Assembly (NCBI RefSeq): GCF_009604425.1
Contig: NZ_WEGI01000007.1
Coordinates: 62,001 to 126,000, forward strand
Source: Nocardia aurantia
GTDB taxonomy: Bacteria; Actinomycetota; Actinomycetes; Mycobacteriales; Mycobacteriaceae
Direction: 5' to 3'
Length of the DNA: 64,000 nucleotides
A program made the position numbers and the translations under genes. Shown here one piece after another: positions 32,944-40,651 of this stretch (positions are counted from its first letter, which is position 1; each line of letters starts with the position of its first letter). The notes under the pieces are model-generated. The model saw only the letters and a list, made by a program, of their open reading frames with translations. It made no database searches and had not been told where the DNA came from.

Positions 32944-34569
32944 ATGCGACCGTTGCCCGAAGTGACGCCGGCGACCGAGTGGTTCTGGCATGCCGGAGCG
33001 GACGGGAAGCTCCGCGTCCAGGGCTGCACGGACTGCGGGAAGCTGGTGCATCCGCCGGCGCCGATCTGCCCGCGCTGCCGCAGCCGGGCGCACGCCCCGG
33101 CCGAGGTCTCGGGGCGGGCGACGGTGGCCGGGTACACGGTCAACGCGCAGCAGTGGTCGCCGGATCTGCCGCCGCCGTACGTGATCGCGACGGTCGCGCT
33201 GGCCGAGGATCCGGACGTCCGGCTCACCACCAACATCGTCGACTGCGATCCGGCGGAGGTGCGGGTCGGGCAGCAGGTCGCCGTCCGGTTCGATCGGCAC
33301 GAGGATGTGTGGCTGCCGGTGTTCGCCCCCACCGGCGCGCCGGACGACGACCTCGAGGTCGGCGACCCCGTCCGCTACGTGCCACGAAAGCCGCTGGGCA
33401 GCAAGCGCTTCGAGCACGATTCGGTGCTGTCCGGAATCGGCCGCTCCCGGCTGGGCCGCCGCCTGCTGGTGGATCCGCTGGCACTGACCGTGGACGCCTG
33501 CCTGGAGGCGGTCGCCGATGCCGGGCTCGACCTCGGCGACATCGACGGATTGTCCACCTACCCCGGCGGTTTCGCCGGTGCGGGAATGAGCGAGGGCGGG
33601 GTGACCGCGCTGGAGGAGGCGCTGCGCATCCACCCCACCTGGCACAACGGCGGCGGCGACCTGCCGGGCCCCGGCGGTGCGCTGGTGGCGGCGATGCTGG
33701 CGGTGTCGGCGGGGCTGTGCCGGCATGTGCTCTGCTTCCGGACCGTGTGGGAATCGACGTACCGCACCCTGCGGCTCGGCTCGCCCGGCGGGCGGGCCTC
33801 GGGCTCGATGATGGCGTGGCGCTTGCCGTTCGGCGCGATGTCGGCGGCGAACTGGATCGGCATGAACGCCACCCGCTATCTGCACAAGTACGGCGCCACG
33901 CGAGAGATGCTGGGCGCCATCGCGATCAACGGCCGGGCCAACGCGGCGCGCAATCCGGCGGCGATCTACCGCGATCCGCTCACGATGGACGACTACCTGT
34001 CCGCGCGGATGGTCTCCTCCCCGTTCGGCCTCTACGACTGCGACGTGCCGTGCGACGGCTCGATCGCGGTGATCGTCTCCGCCGCCGAGACCACCACGGA
34101 CCTGCCGAAACCCGCGGTACGGATAGCCGCCGCGGGCACCCAGATCCTCGAACGCACGTCCTGGGACCAAGGCGTACTCACCCATGAACCCCAGGTCCTC
34201 GGACAGTCCGCGCACCTGTGGAGCCGCACCGACCTGCGCCCCGACGACGTCGACCTGGCACTGCTCTACGACGGCTTCACCTTCAACGCCGTCTCGTGGC
34301 TGGAAGGCCTGGGCTTCTGCGGCTTCGGCGAGGCCCAGGACTGGCTGGACGAGGGCCGCAGCATCGCCCCCGGCGGCCGGCTACCACTGAACCCGCACGG
34401 CGGCCAGCTCTCCGAAGGCCGCACCCACGGCTTCGGCTTCCTCTACGAAGCGGTCGCGCAGCTACGACACGAGGCGGGGGACCGGCAGGTACCCCACGTC
34501 CGCACCGCGGTCGTCTCCACCGGCGGCGGCACCCCGTCAGGAGTGTTCCTGATGCAACGGGACTCCTGA
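32944..34569 (+). CDS. DUF35 OB-fold / thiolase fusion protein
   Basis: A 541-residue fusion. Residues 1-145 are a DUF35 unit: zinc ribbon CTDCGKLVHPPAPICPRC, then an OB-fold. Residues about 160-541 are a lipid-transfer-type thiolase with the C-terminal HGFGFLYEAVAQLR segment; the usual Cys-x-Ser nucleophile is not obvious. In steroid degradation separate DUF35 and Ltp2-type thiolase proteins form an aldolase that removes the side chain; this is a one-chain version of that pairing. The ATG at 32944 follows GGACGAGGTACCGGA. Its position near cholesterol oxidase suggests, but does not prove, a steroid or acyl-CoA role. Confidence 0.82.
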   Translation: MRPLPEVTPATEWFWHAGADGKLRVQGCTDCGKLVHPPAPICPRCRSRAHAPAEVSGRATVAGYTVNAQQWSPDLPPPYVIATVALAEDPDVRLTTNIVDCDPAEVRVGQQVAVRFDRHEDVWLPVFAPTGAPDDDLEVGDPVRYVPRKPLGSKRFEHDSVLSGIGRSRLGRRLLVDPLALTVDACLEAVADAGLDLGDIDGLSTYPGGFAGAGMSEGGVTALEEALRIHPTWHNGGGDLPGPGGALVAAMLAVSAGLCRHVLCFRTVWESTYRTLRLGSPGGRASGSMMAWRLPFGAMSAANWIGMNATRYLHKYGATREMLGAIAINGRANAARNPAAIYRDPLTMDDYLSARMVSSPFGLYDCDVPCDGSIAVIVSAAETTTDLPKPAVRIAAAGTQILERTSWDQGVLTHEPQVLGQSAHLWSRTDLRPDDVDLALLYDGFTFNAVSWLEGLGFCGFGEAQDWLDEGRSIAPGGRLPLNPHGGQLSEGRTHGFGFLYEAVAQLRHEAGDRQVPHVRTAVVSTGGGTPSGVFLMQRDS

Positions 34570-34607
34570 CCACCGGCACAGGTGGCTTGCCGGGTCGGCG
34601 AAGCGGC

Positions 34608-35429
34608 TCAACGGCGTTCCCGGCGGAACGCGGACGGGGTTCGGCCGCTGTACCTTTCGAACGCGCGGGTGAAGGCCGCCGCGCTGTCGAAGCCGACGGC
34701 GGTGGCGATGCTCATGACGGTGTCGGTGGTCTCCACCAGCAGGGTGGTCGCGTGCAGCAGGCGGCTCTGCCGCAGATACTGCTGCCAGGTCATGCCGGTG
34801 GCGGCGTGGAAGCGGCGGCGCAGCGTCCGCTCGGAGACGGCGACGGCCCGGCACACCTGCGGCAGCGTCGCCGAGGCCAGGTTCGCGTCGGTCCAGCGCA
34901 TGATCTCGGCGGTCAGCGGATCCCGGCCGACCGGCAGGTGGAAGGGCTGTTCGTCGCCGAGCCATTCCAGCACCAGATGCGCCAGCGCCTCGAAGTAGCT
35001 CTCGCCGCCCGCTTCGGTGGCGGGCCGGTCGATGGGCCAGCGGCCGGCATGGATCACCATCTCCCGCAGCAGCGGGCCCGCGTGCAGGACCCGGGCACGG
35101 CAATCGTTGTCGCGCAACAGGACCGGATCGAAAAACACCGAGACCGTGTGCACCTCGCGCAGGATCGACCGGTGCGCCAGGCCCGCCGGGATCCACACCG
35201 CCTGCCGCGACGGCGAACGATACCGGGCCACCGGCGTTTCCACCTCGATCACGCCCGCGACGGCGTACTCCAACTGATGCAGGTCGTGCCGGTGCCAGCC
35301 GGCGTCGGCCACCGTGCCCGTGAACGTGTACGACCCGGCGAGGACCGCGGACGCTCCGCGCAGGCGGACGAACCTGGAATCGGCCGCCGCGAGCAAGGAT
35401 TCGGCCGATGCGGCAGTGCCGGTCACCAC
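34608..35429 (-). CDS. AraC-family transcriptional regulator
   Basis: A regulator of about 273 residues with an N-terminal cupin (DAGWHRHDLHQLEYAVAGVIEVET) and a C-terminal double HTH (ATLPQVCRAVAVSERTLRRRFHAATGMTWQQYLR, then TVMSIATAVGFDSAAAFTRAFERYSGRTPS). The start is one of two adjacent GTG codons at 35429/35426; the upstream extension looks unlike protein. It is divergent from a methyltransferase gene 82 bases away, its likely target. Confidence 0.87.
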   Translation of the reverse strand: MVTGTAASAESLLAAADSRFVRLRGASAVLAGSYTFTGTVADAGWHRHDLHQLEYAVAGVIEVETPVARYRSPSRQAVWIPAGLAHRSILREVHTVSVFFDPVLLRDNDCRARVLHAGPLLREMVIHAGRWPIDRPATEAGGESYFEALAHLVLEWLGDEQPFHLPVGRDPLTAEIMRWTDANLASATLPQVCRAVAVSERTLRRRFHAATGMTWQQYLRQSRLLHATTLLVETTDTVMSIATAVGFDSAAAFTRAFERYSGRTPSAFRRERR

Positions 35430-35511
35430 CGCCCGAGCGTACCAATGGAACCGGGCCCACCGACGCGAATTCCACCGGCGCACACCGGTATCCACGAACG
35501 GAGAGCACAAC

Positions 35512-36075
35512 GTGAACGAGTCCCATCTGACCTACCTGGCGAGCCCGGCCTGGGCCGGCGAGTTGCGCGTCCGGCTGCTGCCGTGGCTGCGGGACCGCGT
35601 CACCGATCTCGGCGACGTCCTGGAGATCGGCCCCGGCCCCGGGCTCAGCACCGATCTGCTGCTGGAACTGGGCGCGACGATCACCGCCGTCGAGATCGAC
35701 GCCGACCTGGCCGACCGGCTGCGCCGGCGACTGCCGGAAGCCACCGTGATCCACGGCGACGCCGTCACCGCCGATCTCCCGGAACGCCACTACACCGCCG
35801 TGACCTGCTTCGCGATGCTGCACCACATGCCCTCCCCGCAGCACCAGGATCTGCTGTTCGCCCGGCTCGGCCGGGTACTGCGCCCGGGCGCGTCGCTGGT
35901 CGGCACCGACGCGGTCGACACTCCCGCCCTGCGCCGCGCCCACCTCGACGACACCTTCGTCCCCGTCGGCCCGGACACGCTCCCGGACCGCCTGACCGCC
36001 GCCGGCTTCGAGAACATCGTCGTCACCCCGCACGACGAACACCATTTCCGCTTTTCCGCCACCACACCGGCCTGA
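35512..36075 (+). CDS. Class I SAM-dependent methyltransferase
   Basis: A 187-residue Rossmann-like methyltransferase with the SAM motif DVLEIGPGPGLSTDLLLELG, the acidic residue after strand 2 (AVEIDADLADRL) and the post-motif TAVTCFAMLHHMPSP. The GTG at 35512 follows ACGGAGAGCAC. The acceptor is unknown; the small size without an extra lid suggests a small molecule. It is probably controlled by the divergent AraC protein. Confidence 0.82.
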   Translation: MNESHLTYLASPAWAGELRVRLLPWLRDRVTDLGDVLEIGPGPGLSTDLLLELGATITAVEIDADLADRLRRRLPEATVIHGDAVTADLPERHYTAVTCFAMLHHMPSPQHQDLLFARLGRVLRPGASLVGTDAVDTPALRRAHLDDTFVPVGPDTLPDRLTAAGFENIVVTPHDEHHFRFSATTPA

Positions 36076-36238
36076 TCCGTCCGACCCGCGACTCGCCGGC
36101 GATCTCGGGTCAGCGACCGTACGGCCCGGTCTCGTCCTCGACCCGGACAGCCCGGAGCCGGACGGTGGCACACATCGAATCCACCCGCGGTCCGCTCCGG
36201 GCAATCGCCCCCTCTCGCGGGAGGATGGTCCAGGCGGG

Positions 36239-36254
36239 TAATACCCGGGTATTA
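36239..36254. promoter_or_regulatory. 16-bp palindromic operator of the toxin-antitoxin pair
   Basis: TAATACCCGGGTATTA is a perfect palindrome ending 11 bases before the first start codon. This placement fits autorepression by the ribbon-helix-helix antitoxin. Confidence 0.6.
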
Positions 36255-36265
36255 TCGTGTGATCC

Positions 36266-36553
36266 GTGGAGTACGAGTGGTGGATCGGCTCGGGCCGGTT
36301 CTTCGATCGGGCCCGGGTGCGGCGGTGGGAGGTGATGGACGTGCTGTACTCGTCCCATCGCTGGCCACGGCCGGTGACGACGCCGGAGGGTGCCCCCGCA
36401 CTCACCGTGTGGGGGCGGACCGAGGAGGGCCGCCCGCTGGTGGTGCTGCTGCGCCGCCTGCACTCGGATCTCGACACCTGGCAGATCCTGCTGGCGGCGG
36501 AAATGCGGCCGCACCAGCTGAAGGAATACATCGCATGGGAGGCGGAACGATGA
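36266..36553 (+). CDS. BrnT/RelE-like putative toxin
   Basis: A 95-residue basic protein. The end (LTVWGRTEEGRPLVVLLRRLHSDLDTWQILLAAEMRPHQLKEYIAWEAER) resembles BrnT-type RelE-fold ribonucleases: a GRTxxGRxL strand, a core strand carrying the catalytic basic residues, then a C-terminal helix with E...Y. The GTG start 11 bases after a palindrome suggests a leaderless message. Its stop overlaps the ATG of the next gene (ATGA). Toxin-first order is as in brnTA. Activity is inferred, not shown. Confidence 0.6.
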   Translation: MEYEWWIGSGRFFDRARVRRWEVMDVLYSSHRWPRPVTTPEGAPALTVWGRTEEGRPLVVLLRRLHSDLDTWQILLAAEMRPHQLKEYIAWEAER

Positions 36554-36867
36554 GCAGGAACTACGAGCCGCAGCCTGACCTGGATCCGGCCGACATCCTC
36601 GAATCACTGGTGTTCGACGACACCGCGGCGGTGCCCGCGCTGCCGCCGACGGCCGAGGAGATCGAACGCGGCATGGTGACCATGACGTTCAAGTTGCCGG
36701 CGGAGCTGCGGGAACGCCTGCGCGACACCGCGGCCGACCACTGCGTCACCTCCAGCATGCTGGTCCGGCAGTACATCGAGATGGGCCTGGCCGCCGAACA
36801 GCCGCAGCGGATGATCCCGCTGTCGGACGCCATCCGGGTCCTGAGCAGCCTGCGCCCCACCGCCTGA
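36550..36867 (+). CDS. Ribbon-helix-helix (CopG/BrnA-like) putative antitoxin
   Basis: A 105-residue protein. Residues about 1-45 are acidic and probably bind the toxin; the RHH DNA-binding unit follows (VTMTFKLPAELRERLRDTAADHCVTSSMLVRQYIEMGL), with a short C-terminal tail. The start ATG overlaps the toxin stop. It probably represses the operon through the palindrome at 36239-36254. Confidence 0.65.
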   Translation: MSRNYEPQPDLDPADILESLVFDDTAAVPALPPTAEEIERGMVTMTFKLPAELRERLRDTAADHCVTSSMLVRQYIEMGLAAEQPQRMIPLSDAIRVLSSLRPTA

Positions 36868-36917
36868 GGTCCCGCCACCCGAGACATTGTCCGCACCAAC
36901 CGATTCCGGGGAGTGCC

Positions 36918-37775
36918 ATGTGTCGCTTGTTCGGTTTGTCGGCCGCGCCGCAGCGGGTGCGGGCCACCTTCTGGTTACTGGACGCGCCGGACAGTCTGGC
37001 GGCGCAGAGCCGCCGCGAGCCGGACGGGACGGGGCTCGGCACCTTCGGTCGCGACGGTGCGCCGCTGGTCGAGAAACAGCCGATCGCGGCGTACGAGGAC
37101 ACGGCGTTCGCGTGCGAGGCCCGCGAGCGCGAGTCGGTCACCTTCGTCGCACACATCCGGTACGCCTCCACCGGCGGCCTCTCCGGCCGCAATACCCACC
37201 CGTTCCGGCAGCGCGATCGGCTGTTCGCGCACAACGGGGTGGTCCGGGGCCTCGACGAGCTGGAGGCCGAACTCGGCGACTACCGGCGGCTCGTCGCCGG
37301 GGAAACCGATTCCGAACGGGTCTTCGCACTGATCACCCAGCGCACCGACCGGCACGGCGGCGACGTCACCGCCGGTATCACCGACGCGGCGGCCTGGATC
37401 GGCGAACATCTCCCGGTCTACGCCCTGAATCTGATCCTCACCACCGCGACCGAGCTGTGGGCACTGCGTTATCCGGACACGCACGACCTGTACGTGCTCG
37501 AGCGGCAACCGGCCGGCCGGCACCTCGAGCATGTGGGTCACGCCGGCACGGTCCACGCGCACAGCAGCCGCCTCGCCGAGCTGCCCGCGGTGGTGGTCGC
37601 CAGCGAGCGCATGGACGAGGATCCCGGCTGGCGGTTGCTGCGGTCCGGCGAACTCCTGCACGTCGACAACCGGCTCGGCACCCGATCGGAAGTCGTCCTC
37701 GAGGCGCCGCCGCGACAACGGCTTTCGCTCGCCGAACTCGGGAGCGTCGGCGCGGCATCGCAAACCGGGTCGTAG
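36918..37775 (+). CDS. Class II glutamine amidotransferase
   Basis: A 285-residue Ntn-type amidotransferase domain on its own. The start MCRLFG exposes Cys2 as nucleophile after Met removal; HIRYAST, THPF and FAHNGVVRGLDEL are the conserved glutamine-site segments. Single-domain members include EgtC of ergothioneine synthesis and YafJ-like proteins; no egt gene is nearby, so the specific role is open. GGGGAGTGCC precedes the ATG. The upstream 50 bases separate it from the toxin-antitoxin pair. Confidence 0.85.
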   Translation: MCRLFGLSAAPQRVRATFWLLDAPDSLAAQSRREPDGTGLGTFGRDGAPLVEKQPIAAYEDTAFACEARERESVTFVAHIRYASTGGLSGRNTHPFRQRDRLFAHNGVVRGLDELEAELGDYRRLVAGETDSERVFALITQRTDRHGGDVTAGITDAAAWIGEHLPVYALNLILTTATELWALRYPDTHDLYVLERQPAGRHLEHVGHAGTVHAHSSRLAELPAVVVASERMDEDPGWRLLRSGELLHVDNRLGTRSEVVLEAPPRQRLSLAELGSVGAASQTGS

Positions 37776-37945
37776 CGCCGGAAATCGCCGAGCGGGCAGC
37801 CGGGTACGCGGGCTCGATCGGCTGCCGCGAGTCGATGCCGATCGGCGCGGTCATGGTGACGAGGTACACACGACCCGCCGCGCCGACAGCCGGGATCGCC
37901 GGGTGGCGACCGAATTCGTCGCCGCGAGCGCGTAATTCGTGCGGA
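37776..37945. other. Intergenic gap between convergent genes
   Basis: No gene seen. A weak inverted repeat GCAGCCG...CGGCTGC (7-bp arms) may act as terminator. A GGGTAC inside it has no gene downstream. Confidence 0.4.
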
Positions 37946-38365
37946 TCAGTCCGCCTGGTCGAGCCGGTGCAGGACCAGCAGCGGGATGGTCCGGCCGGAC
38001 CGGCGGGCGAAGGCCCCGAGTCCCGGGGCCAGGGTGACGAGAGTATTCCAGAGTGATTCGCGGGCAGCGCCGGTCAGGTCCTCGGCGCGGACCGGGACGG
38101 TCTCGGTCCCGACCTCGACCGAGGTGTCCGGATGTGCCAGCAGATTGTGATACCAGCCCGGGTGCCGCGGCGATCCACCGTTGGCGGCGACGATCGCGAA
38201 ACTTCCGTCGGGACAGGGGAAATATCCCAGCGGCGTGATCCGGGAGATACCGGTGCGCGCTCCGACATGGTGGAGCAGCAGCAAGGGCGCGCCGCCCAGC
38301 GCCGCGTCCAGGCGGCCGCCGTTGGCACGGAACCGTTCGATGAGCGCCCGGTCGTAGTCGGTCAT
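37946..38365 (-). CDS. Deazaflavin (F420)-dependent nitroreductase-family protein
   Basis: A 139-residue split-beta-barrel protein of the Ddn family: LLLLHHVGARTGISRITPLGYFP with the RTG cofactor segment, FAIVAANGGSPRHPGWYHNLLAHPDTSVEVG, and a C-terminal RTIPLLVLHRL. Such proteins reduce quinones or other lipophilic acceptors with F420H2. The ATG at 38365 gives the usual length; the longer open frame upstream is antisense-like. It stands alone. Confidence 0.85.
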   Translation of the reverse strand: MTDYDRALIERFRANGGRLDAALGGAPLLLLHHVGARTGISRITPLGYFPCPDGSFAIVAANGGSPRHPGWYHNLLAHPDTSVEVGTETVPVRAEDLTGAARESLWNTLVTLAPGLGAFARRSGRTIPLLVLHRLDQAD

Positions 38366-38438
38366 GCCGACACCGTAGGCGGAAACGAGTCGCGCGGCCA
38401 CCGTTGCGGCGTGAATGTTCCCACTACACAGCGAAACC

Positions 38439-38465
38439 GGCGGGGGCGCGATCCGCGCCCCCGCC
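38439..38465 (-). terminator. GC-rich hairpin after the second dps gene
   Basis: A 12-bp perfect stem GGCGGGGGCGCG with its complement around an ATC loop, 14 bases beyond the dps stop on the minus strand. Confidence 0.65.
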
Positions 38466-38478
38466 GCCGGTCTCGGGC

Positions 38479-38952
38479 TCAGGCGGACTGGGCCTGCCAC
38501 ATCCAGTGCAGCTGCTCCAGGCGGGCGGTGATCTCGATGAGGAGGTCCTGGGTCACCGGGTCGGCCTTGTCGGTGACCTCGATGCGGCGGCGCAGCCGCC
38601 GGATCACGATGCCCAGATCCGTGGCGATCGTGAAGCTGACGTCGTCGTCGCGCTGCCAGCCGGCCGGGAACGCGTCGATGCCCGAGCGATCCGCGACCGT
38701 CCGCACCCGCCCGTCGGGGGTGACCCCGATCGCGGTGGCCCGCTCCGCCGCGGAGTCCGTGAACTCCCGTGCGGTGTCGACCAATTCGTCGAGGGCGAGG
38801 TGCAGAGACCGGAACCGGGGACCGATCACGTTCCAGTGCGCCTGTTTTCCGATCAGCGCGAGATCGGTCAGATCGATGACGGTGTCGCGCAACGCGTCAC
38901 CGGCCAGCCGCTGCTGCTCCTGATCGAGTTCGGTGGTGATGGGATGAGCCAT
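38479..38952 (-). CDS. dps: Dps-family ferroxidase / DNA-protection protein (second copy)
   Basis: A 157-residue Dps, the same length as 14837-15310 and highly similar to it (identical GKQAHWNV and LEQLHWMWQAQS segments). Differences lie mainly in the middle helices (IDAFPAGWQRDDDVSFTIATDLG), so the copies may hetero-oligomerise or be used under different conditions. A GAAGGAGGCGGACC site precedes the ATG; a GGGTAC -10 is further upstream. Confidence 0.9.
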   Translation of the reverse strand: MAHPITTELDQEQQRLAGDALRDTVIDLTDLALIGKQAHWNVIGPRFRSLHLALDELVDTAREFTDSAAERATAIGVTPDGRVRTVADRSGIDAFPAGWQRDDDVSFTIATDLGIVIRRLRRRIEVTDKADPVTQDLLIEITARLEQLHWMWQAQSA

Positions 38953-38990
38953 GGTCCGCCTCCTTCGTAAACGTTGCCTCTCTCCGGGAC

Positions 38991-38996
38991 GTACCC
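38991..38996 (-). promoter_or_regulatory. GGGTAC -10 element upstream of the second dps
   Basis: On the minus strand GGGTAC lies about 38 bases before the ATG at 38952. No GNNT is found at the expected 14-16 spacing, so this is a weaker candidate than the others. Confidence 0.35.
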
Positions 38997-39089
38997 GCCG
39001 CGGCGCGGATCTATCGCGCGGCAGGCGGCCGGACTCGGCGCGCCCCGGCCCGGGTGGCCGAGTTCGGCTGGGCGAGAAGGACTTTCGAC

Positions 39090-40025
39090 TCAGTGCGGCA
39101 GCCGGGCGTGTTCGAACAGGATGTTCAGGTCGTAGACGGCGTGCAGACAGGTCGCGGCCGCGAAGCCGACGACGGCCAGGGCCGTGGCGGTGAGCCAGCG
39201 GGTGCGGCGGACGGTGGGGCCGGGGGTGAGCAGAGCGGCGACCCGGCGCGGGACGGGACCGCCGCGGTCCGGGTTGCGGCCGGCGACGGCCAGCGCGAGG
39301 GCCGGGCCGCCGCTCGCGCGACGGGTCCGCAGGGCCGCCTTGCCGATGGCGCGGGCGACCAGGCGACGGTCACCGACCTCGGTCACGGCGGATTCGTCGG
39401 CCCAGCGCTCGGTCGTGTACCGGACGGCGGTGGCCAGCGGACGCAGCAGCGGATCGACCGCGGCGGCCAGATCGGCGCACGCGACGAACAGGTGGTGGCG
39501 GTCTCGCAGGTGGGCCCGCTCGTGGGCCAGCAGTGCGTGTCGCTCAGGCGCGTCGAGGGCCGCCAGCATGCCCGTGGTGACCACGATCCGGCCGGGCGAA
39601 CCGGGGATCGCGTAGGCATCGGGATCCGGATCGTCCAGCACCACAACGGATTCCGTGCCCGGCATGGCACCGGCGGTGCGGGCCGCAGCCCGCACGGCCC
39701 GCGTCCGTCGCACAATCGTCCGCCCGGCCGCGAACGCCCCGGCGCCGAGTGCGGCGCCCGCCGCCAGCCCCACGAGCAGTGAGATCGGGCCGTCGTGGTC
39801 GGGCAGATGGGTGGACCAGCGGCCCCACCGCGCCACGGCCGGCACCCGGCCGATCGGCACCGCCGTCAGCGCGGCGAGTGCCAGCCAACTCGCGGCGGCC
39901 AAGATCGCGGCGGCGGCGGTCAGCAGCCAGGTCGCCAAGCGGGGTGGCAGCCACATCGCCAGCCGCCGGGCCGAGACGGCTGCCAGGATCGGCATGATCA
40001 GAGGCAGATAGACCGCCACATGCAT
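39090..40025 (-). CDS. M56-family membrane metallopeptidase (BlaR1/MecR1-like)
   Basis: A 311-residue integral membrane protease with four to five hydrophobic helices and the zinc motif HERAH within HALLAHERAHLRDRHH, a Glu ligand expected downstream in RWADESAVTEVG. It lacks the penicillin-binding sensor domain of BlaR1, as is normal for actinobacterial M56 proteins. The ATG overlaps the blaI stop (TGATG), so the two are made together; the protease probably inactivates the repressor upon an envelope signal. Confidence 0.88.
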   Translation of the reverse strand: MHVAVYLPLIMPILAAVSARRLAMWLPPRLATWLLTAAAAILAAASWLALAALTAVPIGRVPAVARWGRWSTHLPDHDGPISLLVGLAAGAALGAGAFAAGRTIVRRTRAVRAAARTAGAMPGTESVVVLDDPDPDAYAIPGSPGRIVVTTGMLAALDAPERHALLAHERAHLRDRHHLFVACADLAAAVDPLLRPLATAVRYTTERWADESAVTEVGDRRLVARAIGKAALRTRRASGGPALALAVAGRNPDRGGPVPRRVAALLTPGPTVRRTRWLTATALAVVGFAAATCLHAVYDLNILFEHARLPH

Positions 40026-40489
40026 CAGTTCGCCCCTTCGCTCGGGGAGTCACCGGCGAGGTCACAGCTGTCCGCGAGGTCGGTGCCCAGCAGTTCGCGC
40101 AGCAGCCGCTCGTCGTCGGCGGACAGGTCGCGGACGAAGCTGGCGAGTACCGCGTCCCGGTCGTGCTCGGCGTCCAGCATCCGCCGCATCCGGCCGGCGG
40201 CCAGGCGGGCCGGATCGGCCACGGCACGGTAGGCGTACGCTCGACCCACCCGTCGCCGCTCCAGCAGGCCCCGGGATTGCAGGCGGGAGAGGATCGTGAC
40301 GACCGTGGTGTAGGCGAGTTCCGGGGCGCCGGCCGTGCCGAGGCGTTCGCACACTTCGCCGGGGGTCAGTTCACCGCCGGCCGTGCGCAGTACGGCGAGG
40401 ATGAGGCCCGACAACTCGCCGCTGCGCCGGCGGCCGCGGCCTGCTCCGGGTGGGGCGTCGTCGTTTCCTTGTCGCACAGCCTCATTCAA
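40025..40489 (-). CDS. BlaI/MecI/CopY-family repressor
   Basis: A 154-residue winged-helix repressor: GELSGLILAVLRTAGGELTPGEVCERLGTAGAPELAYTTVVTILSRLQSRGLLERRRVGRAYAY is the DNA-binding half, followed by a dimerisation half that M56 proteases usually cut. The Arg-rich N-terminal 20 residues precede the domain. A 13-base palindrome lies 18 bases upstream. In actinobacteria this pair often controls respiration or cell-wall genes rather than beta-lactamase. Confidence 0.9.
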   Translation of the reverse strand: MNEAVRQGNDDAPPGAGRGRRRSGELSGLILAVLRTAGGELTPGEVCERLGTAGAPELAYTTVVTILSRLQSRGLLERRRVGRAYAYRAVADPARLAAGRMRRMLDAEHDRDAVLASFVRDLSADDERLLRELLGTDLADSCDLAGDSPSEGAN

Positions 40490-40507
40490 GCACTGCGGAC
40501 GTTTGCT

Positions 40508-40520
40508 GTAGAAATTCTAC
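40508..40520. promoter_or_regulatory. Candidate BlaI operator
   Basis: GTAGAA-A-TTCTAC, a perfect dyad, with a further GTGTAG half-site at 40526-40531. It resembles the TAC/GTA-containing dyads bound by BlaI-type repressors. Confidence 0.5.
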
Positions 40521-40562
40521 GCAGCGTGTAGTTTTCAGCACGCGGTCCAGGTACTCTCACCA

Positions 40563-40581
40563 CAAGGATTGCCTACCCTTA
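40563..40581. promoter_or_regulatory. Candidate IdeR/DtxR iron box upstream of efeU
   Basis: CAAGGATTGCCTACCCTTA matches the 19-base DtxR/IdeR consensus TTAGGTTAGCCTAACCTAA at 13 positions, including the central GCCTA and both GG/CC blocks. It lies 70 bases before efeU. Confidence 0.5.
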
Positions 40582-40651
40582 GTAGGGATGGCGTTCGCAA
40601 CATGTGTCGCGGCCGACCGGTCCGCGGAGAGTGGATCGAGGTGATGTGGGC

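Noticed and set aside
37797..37810. GGGTAC as another SigB-type promoter
   Set aside because: No plus-strand gene starts within a sensible distance downstream.
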